Part shown: one piece after another, positions 26,066 through 37,970 of the stretch
Layout: every line of letters begins with the position of its first letter
Numbering within the stretch: the stretch's first letter is position 1
Origin: Tamarix chinensis
Taxonomy: Eukaryota; Streptophyta; Magnoliopsida; Caryophyllales; Tamaricaceae
DNA: 64,000 nt
Assembly: GCA_030549775.1 (NCBI GenBank)
Contig: CM060175.1
Coordinates: 18,520,212-18,584,211 of the forward strand
Reading direction: 5' to 3'
Program-made: the position numbers and the translations under genes
The notes under the pieces: generated by a model
Told to the model about the DNA's origin: nothing
Database searches by the model: none
The model's input: only the letters and a program-made list of their open reading frames with translations

Positions 26066-27443
26066 TGATAAGTGTGACTTTTACATCTTATTCCTAAGGT
26101 TTATAAGAGTTTTTACCTTTAATTTCAGTCATAATTCTCCCTTTTTGTTCTTGTTACTGCCTTTGTGTTGTGAAAATTGCAGGGTCTCAAGCAACAAAAA
26201 TAATCATGAAAGATGAAGAACAATAATAACCTTAAAGGGAGAAGAAAGGGGAAAAAAAGGAGCAAAGAGGAGCAAAAGTTAAAGTGGAAAAAGAAAGAAT
26301 GCATATTTAAAGTATATGGGCCTTAAAGAAGTGAAATTTAGACCAAGAAAAGGTCTGAATTTGGAGAAGCTTTCAACATCAAAGTTTTAGATATTTTTAA
26401 TAGCTTTCCAACGCATCAAAAATCAGCTTAATCGGAGTTAAGATGAAAAAGTTATGGTCAAAATACGAATTATGGTCAAAGCTGACACGGGAAGCCCATC
26501 GTTACGGAAACCCTAGCGATCCACGAGGCGGTAGTGTAAAAAACTCTTATTCTAATAGCTCGAGGCAGCCTCCACTCCCTCTTTTTTCTCTCTTCTATAT
26601 CCTCTTCCCCAATTCATCAAGATCTCTCTTGTAAATTAGAGACGGAGATTCAAGAAGTTAATTTTTGCAAGAATTTGTGAACATCAAGGGTATTATCTAA
26701 TGATATTTTCTTTATCTATGGAATCTCTTATTGTTTTTAATATTCTTGCTATGAATTTGATGGGCTAGATCTTGTGCTAAGGTGAAGGGGAATTTTCCCC
26801 GATCCTAATGTGTTGAATTATTGCATCTTTTTTTATTCAATTCATAATGTATGTGTTGTGTTATTGATTGATTGTCGAATTTTTGAACCACGGCCGGGTT
26901 CTGATTTTCGGTGTGGGAAATACCGGTGAGATCGAGAGATAATCCAGTATTAGACCCAATAGCACAACGGGAGATTAAATTGTAGGTCGAGAGACGATCG
27001 ATTTGACCTCTTCAACAATAAAGGAGGAAACTTTATAGACTTTAATGCATTACATTCTATTAGACTCTAAGCTAGAGATAGTTAGGGCCATAGATATGTA
27101 ATAGGGTGGTTGTGGCTTGAGAAAGCACAACACTTTCTATCCTTGTTGGCATGATTGATTATGATTGTTGAATTATTTTGTGATGTGATCTTCAATTACA
27201 TGCGAGGATCGGGGGCGATGAACCGGAACCTTAGCTCTTCTATTTATTTGAGTGACTTGAGTGCTATTTTCCTTTCTTTTTAGCTTATTTAGTTATTTTA
27301 GCTTACAATTTATTATTTCATATCATCTCATAGTTTAGACATAGTTATGTTCTATCATTATCCTAGTGGTAATTCACTAATCCTTGTGGGATCGACCTTG
27401 ACTACTACTCTGACCCCGTGCACTTGCGGGTAGGAACGTGTCA
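26066..27443 (+). repeat. Athila 5' LTR
   Basis: TGATAAGTGTGAC ... GGAACGTGTCA, 1,378 bp, almost identical to 34754-36131. The small frame at 26443-26634, repeated in the other LTR, has no known relatives and is probably not a gene. Confidence 0.95.
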
Positions 27444-27449
27444 AGTTTT

Positions 27450-27462
27450 TGGCGCCGTTGCC
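27450..27462 (+). other. Primer-binding site, tRNA-Asp type
   Basis: TGGCGCCGTTGCC lies six bases inside the 5' LTR and continues GGGGA. It is the usual Athila/Tat-type primer site, complementary to the 3' end of plant tRNA-Asp. Confidence 0.85.
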
Positions 27463-27602
27463 GGGGATTGGCAGCGAGTGACATTAGGACTCAAAGAATT
27501 TATTGTGATCTAGACATTTTTTTTATCTTTTTACATTCTTTTTGTTGTGGTTGACTAATCTTGGGTGTAAGAGTTCTTGATTTAGTGCAGGTGCATTAGT
27601 GC

Positions 27603-29609
27603 ATGACCCGCGCTAGTGGAGGTGATCTAGTGCCACTTGATCTCTAGATTGAGAAGACCATCTCACATTTACGCAGGTCACACACCACAAATATTGAAAT
27701 GGAAACCAATACTCCACCCCATGATGGACAAATCCCACCACAAGAGCACATCTTACTCCAAGAACAAGCTCCTATCCAAGAGCAAGCTCCCATTCCTAGG
27801 TCACTTCGGGACTATGCTACACCAAGCCTTGATGGATCAACCTCAAGCATACGAAGACCGGCAGTACAAGCTAATAATTTTGAGATCAAGCCTGCCATTA
27901 TCCAGATGCTACAAACATCAGTTCAATTTGGAGGTAACCTTATTGAAGATCCCCACTCCCATATTGCTAACTTTGTAGAAATCTGTGACACTTTTAAGCT
28001 AAGTGGTGTTTCTAATGATGCAATTAGGCTTAGATTGTTCCCTTTTTCGTTACGTGATAAGGCTAAGAGTTGGTTACACTCATTAGCCCCAGGGTCTATT
28101 ACTACTTGGGATGATTTGATGAAGTCTTTCCTTTCTAGATATTTTCCACCATCAAAAACTGCAAAATTACGAAATGACATCACTACCTTTATGCAAAATG
28201 ACCTTGAATCGCTTTATGATGCATGGGAAAGGTTTAAGGATTTGCTTAGGAAGTGTCCACATCATGGCCTGCCTATGTGGCTTCAAATGCAAACTTTTTA
28301 TAATGGTATCTCTGCTACTAACCGTTCTATGATAGATGCAGCTGCAGGAGGTACCATTATGAACAAGACTCCAGAGCAGGTTTATGAGTTCATTGAGGAG
28401 CTAGCTTCGAATTCCCATCAATGGCACTCCGAACGTGCCCCGATACAAAGGACTCCAGGAATTCACTCTTTAGATTCCATCACGGCATTAGAGGCTAAGA
28501 TTGATTTTCTTGCTAAAAAATTTGACAAAATTGGTAGTACTTGTATGCAGGTTCAAGCTAATGCACCTATGTGTGAGTTATGTGCTGGATCACACTTAAG
28601 CACAGAATGTCAAGTTGGGAATCCCTTCCAACAATCTTATGATCAAGTGAACTACATGGGAAATAGTTATGGGAGACCGAACAATCCCTACTCCAATGTG
28701 TACAATCCTGGATGGAAAAACCATCCAAACTTTAGTTGGAGAAATGAAGTTCCTACAAAGCCTCCGAGATTCACACAACAACAACCAACACCTCCAGCTC
28801 CTTTACCGCCCCAACAACCTCAATCTTCTTCCCTTGAAGAGATGATGTCCAAGTTCATCACTCGCACCGAGAGCACCCTTCAAAAACATGATGCTCAAAT
28901 TCAAGCTCATCTTCAGAAACAAGAAGCCCGCCTCCAAAATCAGGATGCATCCATCAAGAACCTAGAGGCACAGATTGGACAACTTGCTAATGCCATTTCA
29001 GCGAGAGCACCTAACACTTTGCCTAGTAATACAATCATCAACCCCAAAGAGCAAATTAATGCAATAGCCTTGAGGAGTGGGAAACCACTACTTGAACCAT
29101 ACCCTCAAGAACCCAAGGAAGATAAAGAAAAAGATCCTGAAGAGAAAGTGCCTGAATCACAACCTGAGACAATCCACACTTCACCTCAAGAGGTAAATGC
29201 ATATGTTCCTCCTCCTCCGTTTCCAGGTAGGATTGTACAACGCAAGTTAGATGTTCAATTTGTAAAATTTCTTGATATACTTAAGAAAGTGCACATTAAC
29301 TTGTCGTTGCTTGACATTGTGAGACAAATGCCCAGTTATGGGAAGTTTCTAAAGGACATAATCACTCACAAGAGGAAACTGGATGATTTTGAAACAATAA
29401 GTTTGAATGAGGAATGCTCTGCAATCTTGCAGAACAAACTTCCTCCTAAGCTTAAGGATCCAGGAAGTTTCACTATCCCATGTGTAATTGGGGATTTAAA
29501 ATTCGAGAAGGTATTATGTGATCTTGGTGCTAGCATTAATTTGATGCCCTCCTCTGTTTTCAAGCGTCTAGGTCTAGGGGAACCAAAACCCACCAATATG
29601 TCCCTTTAG
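27603..29609 (+). pseudogene. gag: Athila gag and N-terminal protease, with two amber stops
   Basis: Encodes the capsid/nucleocapsid polyprotein. The longest open stretch starts at ATG 27699 (636 residues), but an in-frame ATG at 27603 begins MTRASGG, like other Athila gags; TAG at 27645 (codon 15 of that start) separates the two. From 27699, the gag domain is at about residues 85-235 (KSWLHSLAPGSITTWDDL and following), a proline/glutamine-rich linker follows, then a zinc knuckle C-X2-C-X3-H-X4-C at residues 292-304 and a coiled-coil-like Gln-rich stretch near 380-430. The retropepsin motif DLGASIN has its Asp at residue 608. TAG at 29607-29609 cuts the protease. Pol continues in the same frame directly after it, so the stop replaces a sense codon of one gag-pol frame. 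Confidence 0.92.
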
Positions 29610-32600
29610 TTGGCTGATCGATATATCAAATATCCGAGGGGAATTATTGAAGATGTTTTAGTTAAAGTGGACAAATTTATCTTCCCTGTTGACTTTGTTG
29701 TGCTAGCTATGGAGGAAGACCACAAAGTTCCCCTAATTCTTGGTAGGCATTTCTTAGCAACAGGACGTACTCTTATAGATGTCCAAGAGGGTAAGCTCAT
29801 TCTTCGTTTCCAAGGCGAAGAAGTCACTTTTAATGTATTTAAGAGCATGAAATACCCCTTAGATGATAACACTTGCTATTGTATTGATATCTTAGATAAT
29901 GTAATTGATGATTGTTTTCAAGCAAGTGTTGTGCAGGATCCCCTGGAAAGGTGTTTGGTTCAACAAAGAGAGTGGGAGAATGAAGAGAAAGAAGAAGAGG
30001 TTTTCCGGTACTTGAATGCACATCCACCATATGGTCGTCACACTATGGTCCCCTTACAAGGGCTAGAGAGGGCCCAGATTCCAAAATTGAAGTCATCTAT
30101 TGAGGAACCTCCCACACTAGAGCTTAAGCCACTACCTCAGCATTTGAAATATGCATTTCTTGGTCATAATGATACACTTCCCATCATTATTTCTTCATCT
30201 TTGACTAATTTGCAGGAAGAAAAATTGATGAGAGTGCTTAAGGAACGACAGAAGGCTTTCGGATGGACCATTGCTGATATTAGAGGGATTAGCCCTTCCA
30301 TGTGCATGCACAAAATTCTCATGGAAGACAACCACAAGAAAGTGATCCAACCTCAAAGGCGATTGAACCCAACAATGCAAGAGGTGGTGAAGAAGGAGGT
30401 AATTAAGCTATTAGATGCAGGTATGATCTATCCAATCTCTGATAGCTCTTGGGTTAGTCCTGTCCAAGTGGTTCCCAAGAAAGGGGGAATCACGGTAGTC
30501 AAGAATGATAATAACGAATTGGTGCCTACTAGAACTGTTACAGGTTGGCGTGTCTGCATTGATTTTAGAAAGTTGAATGATGCCACTAGAAAAGACCACT
30601 TCCCCCTTCCCTTCATTGACCAAATGCTTGAACACTTGGCGGGGCATGACTATTATTGCTTTCTTGATGGGTATTCTGGTTATATGCAAATACCTATTTC
30701 CCCTGAGGACCAAGAGAAGACAACCTTTACTTGTCCTTATGGCACCTTCGCATATAGACGGATGCCATTTGGTCTTTGTAATGCCCCCGCCACTTTTCAA
30801 AGATGTATGATGGCTTTATTTCATGATATGATTGAAAAATTTATGGAAATTTTTATGGATGATTTTTCGGTTTTTGGGTCGTCATTTGATGCATGCTTAA
30901 ATAATCTTGAACTTGTTCTTAAGCATTATGAGGATACAAATTTGGTTTTAAATTGGGAAAAGTGTCATTTAATGGTCCAGGAAGGAATAGTTTTAGGGCA
31001 TAAGATTTCATGCAAAGGGATAGAGGTAGACAAAGCTAAAATTGAAGTCATTGAGAAATTGCCACCCCCCACATGTGTTAAAGATATACGTAGTTTCATT
31101 GGTCATGCAGGTTTCTATAGACGCTTCATTAAAGATTTTTCAAAAATTTCAAAGCCTCTTTGTGATCTGTTGGCTAAAGATGTGCCCTTTCACTTTTCTG
31201 ATGAATGTCTGGCTGCCTTCAACACTTTAAAGGCAAAACTGGTAGATGCTCCGATTATTGTTACTCCGGACTGGAATTTACCTTTCGAGATTATGTGTGA
31301 TGCTAGTGATGTTGCTATAGGAGCAGTCTTGGGGCAACGTAAGGAAAAAAAATTTCATACTATCTATTATGCTAGCAAGACTTTGAATTCTGCACAAATG
31401 AATTATGCAACAACTGAAAAAGAATTGCTAGCTGTGGTTTTCTCCTTTGACAAGTTCCGTTCTTATCTATTGCTTAACAAGGTCATTGTCTATACTGACC
31501 ATGCGGCCTTGAAGTATCTTTTTAGTAAGCAGGATGCAAAGCCCAGAATCATTCGGTGGATTTTATTGTTGCAAGAGTTCGACTTGGAAATCAGGGATAG
31601 GAAGGGAAGTGAGAATCAAGTAGCTGATCATCTTTCTCGTTTACCCTCTACCTACGTGATTAATCAGGAAGCTACACCTATTCAAGATGCATTTCTCGAT
31701 GAAACACTCTATGCTATTACAAATCATCCTTGGTATGCTGATATTGCAAACTATCTTGTAAGTGGAATCTTACCCAATGATCTTTCCTTTCATCAAAGGA
31801 AGAAGTTCTTACATGATCTGAGGTATTACTTTTGGGATGATCCTTACCTCTATAGGATTTGTGCTGATCATGTCATTAGAAGATGCATCCCTGAGCATGA
31901 AATGCATTCTATACTATCTCATTGTCATAGTAAAGAGTGTGGTGGCCATTTTGGCCCCACCAAAACTGCTGCAAAAGTCTTGCAATGTGGATTCTATTGG
32001 CCTACCTTATTTCATGATGCATACTCCTTTGCTAAGACTTGTGATAGGTGTCAAAGAATGGGAAATATTTCTAGAAAACAAGAGATGCCCCTCACAAACA
32101 TTCTTGTAGTGGAGTTATTTTATGTTTGGGGAATCGATTTTATGGGACCATTTCCTAAGTCTATGGTGAATGAATATATTCTTGTGGCAGTTGATTATGT
32201 ATCTAAGTGGGTAGAGGCTATAGCCACTCCCACAAATGATGCAAAAGTCGTCACTAAATTTTTGAAAAAGAATATCTTTTCAAGGTTTGGGACACCTAAG
32301 ACTATCATTAGTGATGGGGGTTCTCATTTTTGCAATAGAGCATTTAATGCTCTTTTGAGTAAGTATGGAGTTAACCATAAGGTTTCTACCCCATACCATC
32401 CTCAAACTACTGGCCAAGTGGAGGTGTCAAACCGTGAGCTTAAGAGAATTCTTGAGAAAACGGTTAGCTCTTCTAGAACGGATTGGTCCTTGAAACTTGA
32501 CGATGCTCTATGGGCTTACCGAACAGCTTTTAAAACTCCTATTGGAATGTCCCCTTATAATCTAGTTTTTGGAAAATCTTGTCATCTCCCTGTAGAACTT

Positions 32601-33014
32601 GAGCATAAATCATTTTGGGCTACCCGTCTCCTTAACTTTGATATGCAAGCTGCAGGTGAGAAGAGGCTCCTTCAATTGAATGAACTCGATGAATTCCGGC
32701 TTAAGGCATATGAGAGTGCTAGGCTATACAAAGAGCGCACGAAAAGGATTCATGATCAACGCATCACCAAACGAGCATTTGAAGTGGGGCAACAAGTGCT
32801 TCTATTTAATTCTCGTTTGCGATTGTTCCCTGGAAAGCTTAGATCCCGATGGTCAGTACCATTCACAATCAGACAAGTATTTCCATCCGGAGCAGTCGAA
32901 ATCTCTAGCCTCGATAAAGAGCCATTCAAAGTGAATGGGCAAAGGTTGAAGGTGTATGAAGGTGGTGAGGTTGCAGCCCTCAAAACCACCATTCTTCTGG
33001 ATGATCCTAAGTGA
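29610..33014 (+). pseudogene. pol: Athila pol: protease end, reverse transcriptase, RNase H, integrase
   Basis: Open for 1,134 codons (no ATG needed, since it continues gag). Residues counted from 29610: rest of protease with ILGRHFLAT near 49-57; RT about 230-480 with [11 protein letters not shown] (315 onward), [13 protein letters not shown] and the FMDD catalytic box at 415-418 (nt 30852-30863); RNase H from about 558 with catalytic Asp564 and the [10 protein letters not shown] block; integrase with an H-H-C-C zinc region about 760-810, then Asp843, Asp902 and Glu938, giving a D-D-35-E core; C-terminal end about 1050-1130. No frameshift or stop lies inside. All catalytic residues are present, but translation from gag would need to pass TAG 29607. 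Confidence 0.93.
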
Positions 33015-34753
33015 AGTGAGAAAGTCAAGCTAATGACTATAAACAAGCGCTTCTTGGGAGGCAACCCAATATTTTTTTTTATTCTATTTAATTTTTTTAT
33101 TTTTCTTATTTTGGTTTTCTTGGTTTGTTTGCTCTTTGTTTCCTTATGGATTTTTTTTCCTCTTTTCTTTTGTGCTTCTTATTTCACATTGAGGACAATG
33201 TGATACATAAGCATGGGGGAGAAGATGGCCTATCCTTGTCATTTGGTTAGTATTCTATTCTTCCCTATTTTATTTTGATGAGTGTTGCTATCTTTTTCCT
33301 TGGTCATTTCTTTCAGATTTTTATCTAAAAAAAAATCAAAACAAATAAAGAAAAGAAAAGGAAATGACCCTTCATTTATGATATTAAAGAGTGTGTTTTG
33401 TCTTGCAATGGCATGAGTGTTTAGTTTGGTGTGATAAGACCCTTTAAATCATCTTTTGAAAATGGATTTCTATGTGCTTAAATGTTTTGGTTGCATTATT
33501 ATGAGAAAAGTATAATTGTGTTTGAGAACTTTAGGGTTATATATGCCTTAACATTCTTGTGGTATTGTAGTTTGACTTATGCTGATTTACTCTTTGCCAA
33601 AAGGTGTTAGATTTAGAGAATTTTGGACCTAGTGAGACTTTGAGCCTTTAGACTGATACATCACTATAGTCTCTTATTTTTTCTTTTGTGTGTGTCTCCC
33701 ACCATGAATTGGGAAACTAGAACTTGTAATGGTTTTCTTCAAAGCCACATATGACTTAGACGTGCATTAAAATGATAGAGGCACTTGTTTTTTTTGTCAT
33801 AACCTACATTAGCCAAATAGCCTGACCTTCACATTTTATCCTTTGCTAACCCCGTTGTGCTTATGGCCATTTTCTTGATCTAAACACACATGTAACCCAA
33901 TTTCCTTTATCCCTCCCTAAGTCTAGAATCAATGGTTGTTGCGCAATTTCAAAAAAAAAAAAGAAGAGAAAGTTGGGAGTATGATGTAATCTAAGCATGA
34001 GGGAGGTGTGAAAGAGTAAATGGTTGTGTATGATGAAGAGCAAATCGATATATCTCTCTCAAAAAAAAAGGAGAAGAAGAAGAAGAATCAATAAGAAGTT
34101 TTGGGTGCTTGTGTTTCGTGATGAAAAGTTGGGATGGTAAAATATATGTTATTAAAAAAAAATATCTCATTGGTACTAGACTTTTAAATCTACTTCCAAA
34201 AAAATAAAAATAATTCCGTCCTAACCTTTTAACCTATGGCCCCATTACAACCCTAATAAGACCTCTTGATTGTTGTGTGTTCTAAGTCTTTCTAGTGGTG
34301 GAGAATCGAAAAGCATTCCAAGCATATGGATGATCTTGATCATGAGTGAGAGGACTAGAGCAGAACCTTCAAATAAAATAAAACACATGAGAGGTGTGTC
34401 CACAAGACCTAAAGTGAGAATTCTAATTTGAAACTTTGAGGGAAGAGTGAGTTGGTATATGGCTGCCTACTGTCCACAATTGGATGTCCTTTGTTGCATG
34501 GCATGTCCCTAGAGCTCGATAGCATGGTTACATTTATCACATGTGGGGGCAACCTAAATATCTTTTGAAAAAGGATTTTGAGCTTTTAATTGTTATATTT
34601 TTGGGTCTTATTGCTCCTTACTTGACTCTTGTGCTATTAAAGGGCTAAACACACTTTTCTGAGAAAGGGATCCTACTACTTTTCTTTTACCACATGGTGG
34701 GTTTCTTGTATTACTTTACTTGGGGACAAGAATATGTTTAAGCATGGGGGAGT
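33015..34753 (+). other. Athila non-coding 3' domain
   Basis: About 1.7 kb between pol and the 3' LTR with no ORF of note. Landmarks: CTTCTTGGGAGGCAACCCAA at 33050-33069, which recurs as CTACTTGGGAGGCAACCCAA near 56706; a first polypurine tract AAGCATGGGGGAG at 33209-33221; GTGAGACTTTGAGCCTT near 33630, which recurs near 53300; a CCCCGTTG block near 33850, also near 53430; and the second polypurine tract at 34740-34752. Confidence 0.75.
34740..34752 (+). other. Polypurine tract of the Athila element
   Basis: AAGCATGGGGGAG sits one base before the 3' LTR (TGATAAG at 34754), the expected plus-strand priming site. The same 13 bases occur at 33209-33221. Confidence 0.8.
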
Positions 34754-36131
34754 TGATAAGTGTGACTTTTACATCTTATTCCTAAGGTTTATAAGAGTTT
34801 TTACCTTTAATTTCAGTCAGAATTCTCCCTTTTTGTTCTTGTTACTGCCTTTGTGTTGTGAAAATTGCAGGGTCTCAAGCAACAAAAATAATCATGAATG
34901 ATGAAGAACAAGAATAACCTTAAAGGGAGAAGAAAGGAGAAAAAAAGGAGCAAAGAGGAGCAAAAGTTAAAGTGGAAAAAGAAAGAATGCATATTTAAAG
35001 TATATGGGCCTGAAAGAAGTGAAATTTAGACCAAGAAAAGGTCTGAATTTGGAGAAGCTTTCAACATCAAAGTTTTAGATATTTTTAATAGCTTTCCAAC
35101 GCATCAAAAATCAGCTTAATCGGAGTTAAGATGAAAAAGTTATGGTCAAAATACGAATTATGGTCAAAGCTGACACGGGAAGCCCATCGTTACGGAAACC
35201 CTAGCGATCCACGAGGCGGTAGTGTAAAAAACTCTTATTCTAATAGCTCGAGGCAGCCTCCACTCCCTCTTTTTTCTCTCTTCTCTATCCTCTTCCCCAA
35301 TTCATCAAGATCTCTCTTGTAAATTAGAGACGGAGATTCAAGAAGTTAATTTTTGCAAGAATTTGTGAACATCAAGGGTATTATCTAATGATATTTTCTT
35401 TATCTATGGAATCTCTTATTGTTTTTAATATTCTTGCTATGAATTTGATGGGCTAGATCTTGTGCTAAGGTGAAGGGGAATTTTCCCCGATCCTAATGTG
35501 TTGAATTATTGCATCTTTTTTTATTCAATTCATAATGTATGTGTTGTGTTATTGATTGATTGTCGAATTTTTGAACCACGGCCGGGTTCTGATTTTCGGT
35601 GTGGGAAATACCGGTGAGATCGAGAGATAATCCAGTATTAGACCCAATAGCACAACGGGAGATTAAATTGTAGGTCGAGAGACGATCGATTTGACCTCTT
35701 CAACAATAAAGGAGGAAACTTTATAGACTTTAATGCATTACATTCTATTAGACTCTAAGCTAGAGATAGTTAGGGCCATAGATATGTAATAGGGTGGTTG
35801 TGGCTTGAGAAAGCACAACACTTTCTATCCTTGTTGGCATGATTGATTATGATTGTTGAATTATTTTGTGATGTGATCTTCAATTACATGCGAGGATCGG
35901 GGGCGATGAACCGGAACCTTAGCTCTTCTATTTATTTGAGTGACTTGAGTGCTATTTTCCTTTCTTTTTAGCTTATTTAGTTATTTTAGCTTACAATTTA
36001 TTATTTCATATCATCTCGTAGTTTAGACATAGTTATGTTCTATCATTGTCCTAGTGGTAATTCACCAATCCTTGTGGGATCGACCTTGACTACTACTCTG
36101 ACCCCGTGCACTTGCGGGTAGGAACGTGTCA
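34754..36131 (+). repeat. Athila 3' LTR
   Basis: 1,378 bp, about nine single-base differences from the 5' LTR (for example CATA/CAGA near 34817 and CTATATC/CTCTATC near 35283) and no indels seen by eye. Confidence 0.95.
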
Positions 36132-36136
36132 ATAGC
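36132..36136 (+). repeat. Target-site duplication of the Athila element, right (ATAGC)
   Basis: Partner of ATAGT at 26061-26065, one mismatch. Confidence 0.65.
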
Positions 36137-37559
36137 CTACCCATGCACCCTATCATAGTCTGTGCACTGCATGTTGTATGCCTGTGTGCATGTGTTTGAA
36201 TTAAGTTTGTTCTGCAAGTGATCAAGCATGGTTGTGCCATTTAACACATCTTGGCCATGCATGATTCCAACTCTCTCCCAGGGTGTGCACTGCCACTAAC
36301 ATGGCCATGTAGCTGCCCATTTAGATCGTGCACCCTTATTTTTATCCCCAAGCCTTATCTAAACACCACTAATTTTTCACTATAGCTCCACCATACATTC
36401 CACCATATATCCACACAACTCAAGCTTCCGTATGACTATGGTTATTTTTATTTTTACCCTCTTTTACCTTAACTTTTCCCTCAATTATAATATTCAAACC
36501 TAACTATGTATTATGTCAATTTTTTGTAGGTAATATTCTGGTGATCTTAGAGGAGGAGGTATAGGATTTACATGCTAAGAGCCCGGTGTTCTAATTAGTA
36601 AGGATACTAATTGATGTTTTAGGATTTTTGTGTTATTTTCTTGTATGGAAATGTGTACTTTCATGATATTATATATAATTTAATGTATGTTATTTATGGT
36701 ATGTTTTGATTATAAGGAATGTATGTTTAAAGAAAGTAAGAATGGGTAAGAGGTATGGATATGATTTCATTATGCTAATGATGTATTTGTGAGAAATATA
36801 TTTTATGGAATGAAATATAGGCCAATTAATCCATAATAAGTAGAAAGAAGCATATATATGAGGTGTGATGATAAATGGTGGGTTTGGAAAATAATGGTTG
36901 TGGAAGATACAATAATTTATAAAATAAATGTTATTGGCTATCCTTAAGGGCATTTTGGTCATTATGGGATACTAAGAAAATTTTGGTATTGTAATGTGTT
37001 AGGTGGATTAAAATATGATAATGATATCATGAGAAATATTTTGGAAGGATTATTGTTTATCTTAGGTTCCTCAAAATGAAATAATAGTCTAATTAGGGCA
37101 TAATAACCTAAAATGATAATATTATTATTTCATGTGTAAAACCCTAAAAGTTATCCAAATTTTAGATATGTTACTAATGTTGAAATTATAGGGATGTATA
37201 CTAAATGTGGTATTCATACGAGTCTTATGGGAAGATTTATAACTACCTATGAAATGAGGGTTTTGGTAATTTTGTAAGTAACACTTTAGGATAAGATTAT
37301 TATTGTATGTGTACGATGTGGGAGTTAGACCATGAATTACGGGTATGATAAAAATGATGATAATGAGAATGATAAATTATAATTGGTGGTTGAATAATCA
37401 ATATGAGAGGATGATATTACGAGTGTAGAATTAAGGTTTGAGAAGATTAAGGATCTTGACCTATGTGATGTGTTTATCTGCCTCAATGTGTTTAATGCTT
37501 GTGAGTTAACTATGAATAAGATACTAATCATTTAAAGTGAAAGCAAACGTGATCAGGGC

Positions 37560-37970
37560 CAATGTGATGTTTTTAAATATTCGTTCCACTAGAGATAATA
37601 GTGGCTCAGGAGCATTTTTTCCTAAGAAGATAATGCTTTTAAATATCCATTCCATCGGAGATATTAGTGGCTTAGGAGATTTTTACCCTGAGAAGGTGTT
37701 TTGGTCTATTCCACTAGATTAAGAATAGTGGGGCCCCTACTCATCGTGGATGAAAATATAATTGTATGACCTATAGATAAAACACTAATTACTTAAAGTA
37801 GAAGAGTATGTGAGTTAGGACCAAGGTATTGTTTTTATATTTGTTCCACTAGAGATAATAGTGGCTCAGGAGCATTTTGCCTTGAGAAGGTGATGTTTTT
37901 AGATCTATTCTATTAGATGATAATAGTGGCTTAGGTATATTGTCTCTGAGAAAGTACTTCAGACGGTTTC
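37560..37970 (+). repeat. Tandem hairpin units in long-LTR copy A
   Basis: Four successive units contain a stem CCACTA...TAGTGG (37586-37604 and 37846-37864, more decayed in the other two) followed at once by a second stem CTCAGG/CTTAGG...CCTTGAG/CCCTGAG. Unit spacing is irregular in this copy. Confidence 0.7.

Larger units (their letters stand above)
26066..36131 (+). mobile_element. Young, nearly complete Athila-lineage Ty3/gypsy element
   Basis: A 10,066-bp element: LTR 26066-27443, primer site 27450-27462, gag-pol 27603-33014, non-coding 3' domain 33015-34752 with two polypurine tracts, LTR 34754-36131. Both LTRs are 1,378 bp and differ at about nine sites by eye, so the insertion is recent on a plant time scale. 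Gag-pol is one frame apart from two TAG stops (27645 and 29607). No env-like third ORF exists between pol and the 3' LTR, where many Athila elements have one. It sits inside long-LTR copy A. Confidence 0.95.

Noticed and set aside
26443..26634. 63-codon frame MKKLWSKYELW..., repeated at 35131-35322
   Set aside because: It lies within both Athila LTRs, so repetition is due to LTR identity, not to a conserved gene; no known relative.
29607..29609. Programmed amber readthrough between gag and pol
   Set aside because: The stop lies inside the protease and is followed by TTGGCT, not a known strong readthrough context; together with the second TAG at 27645, private nonsense mutation is simpler.
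30411..30800. 129-codon minus-strand frame
   Set aside because: Antisense shadow of the Athila reverse transcriptase.
33015..34753. Env-like gene in the young Athila
   Set aside because: No open frame over about 60 codons and no signal or membrane segment between pol and the 3' LTR.
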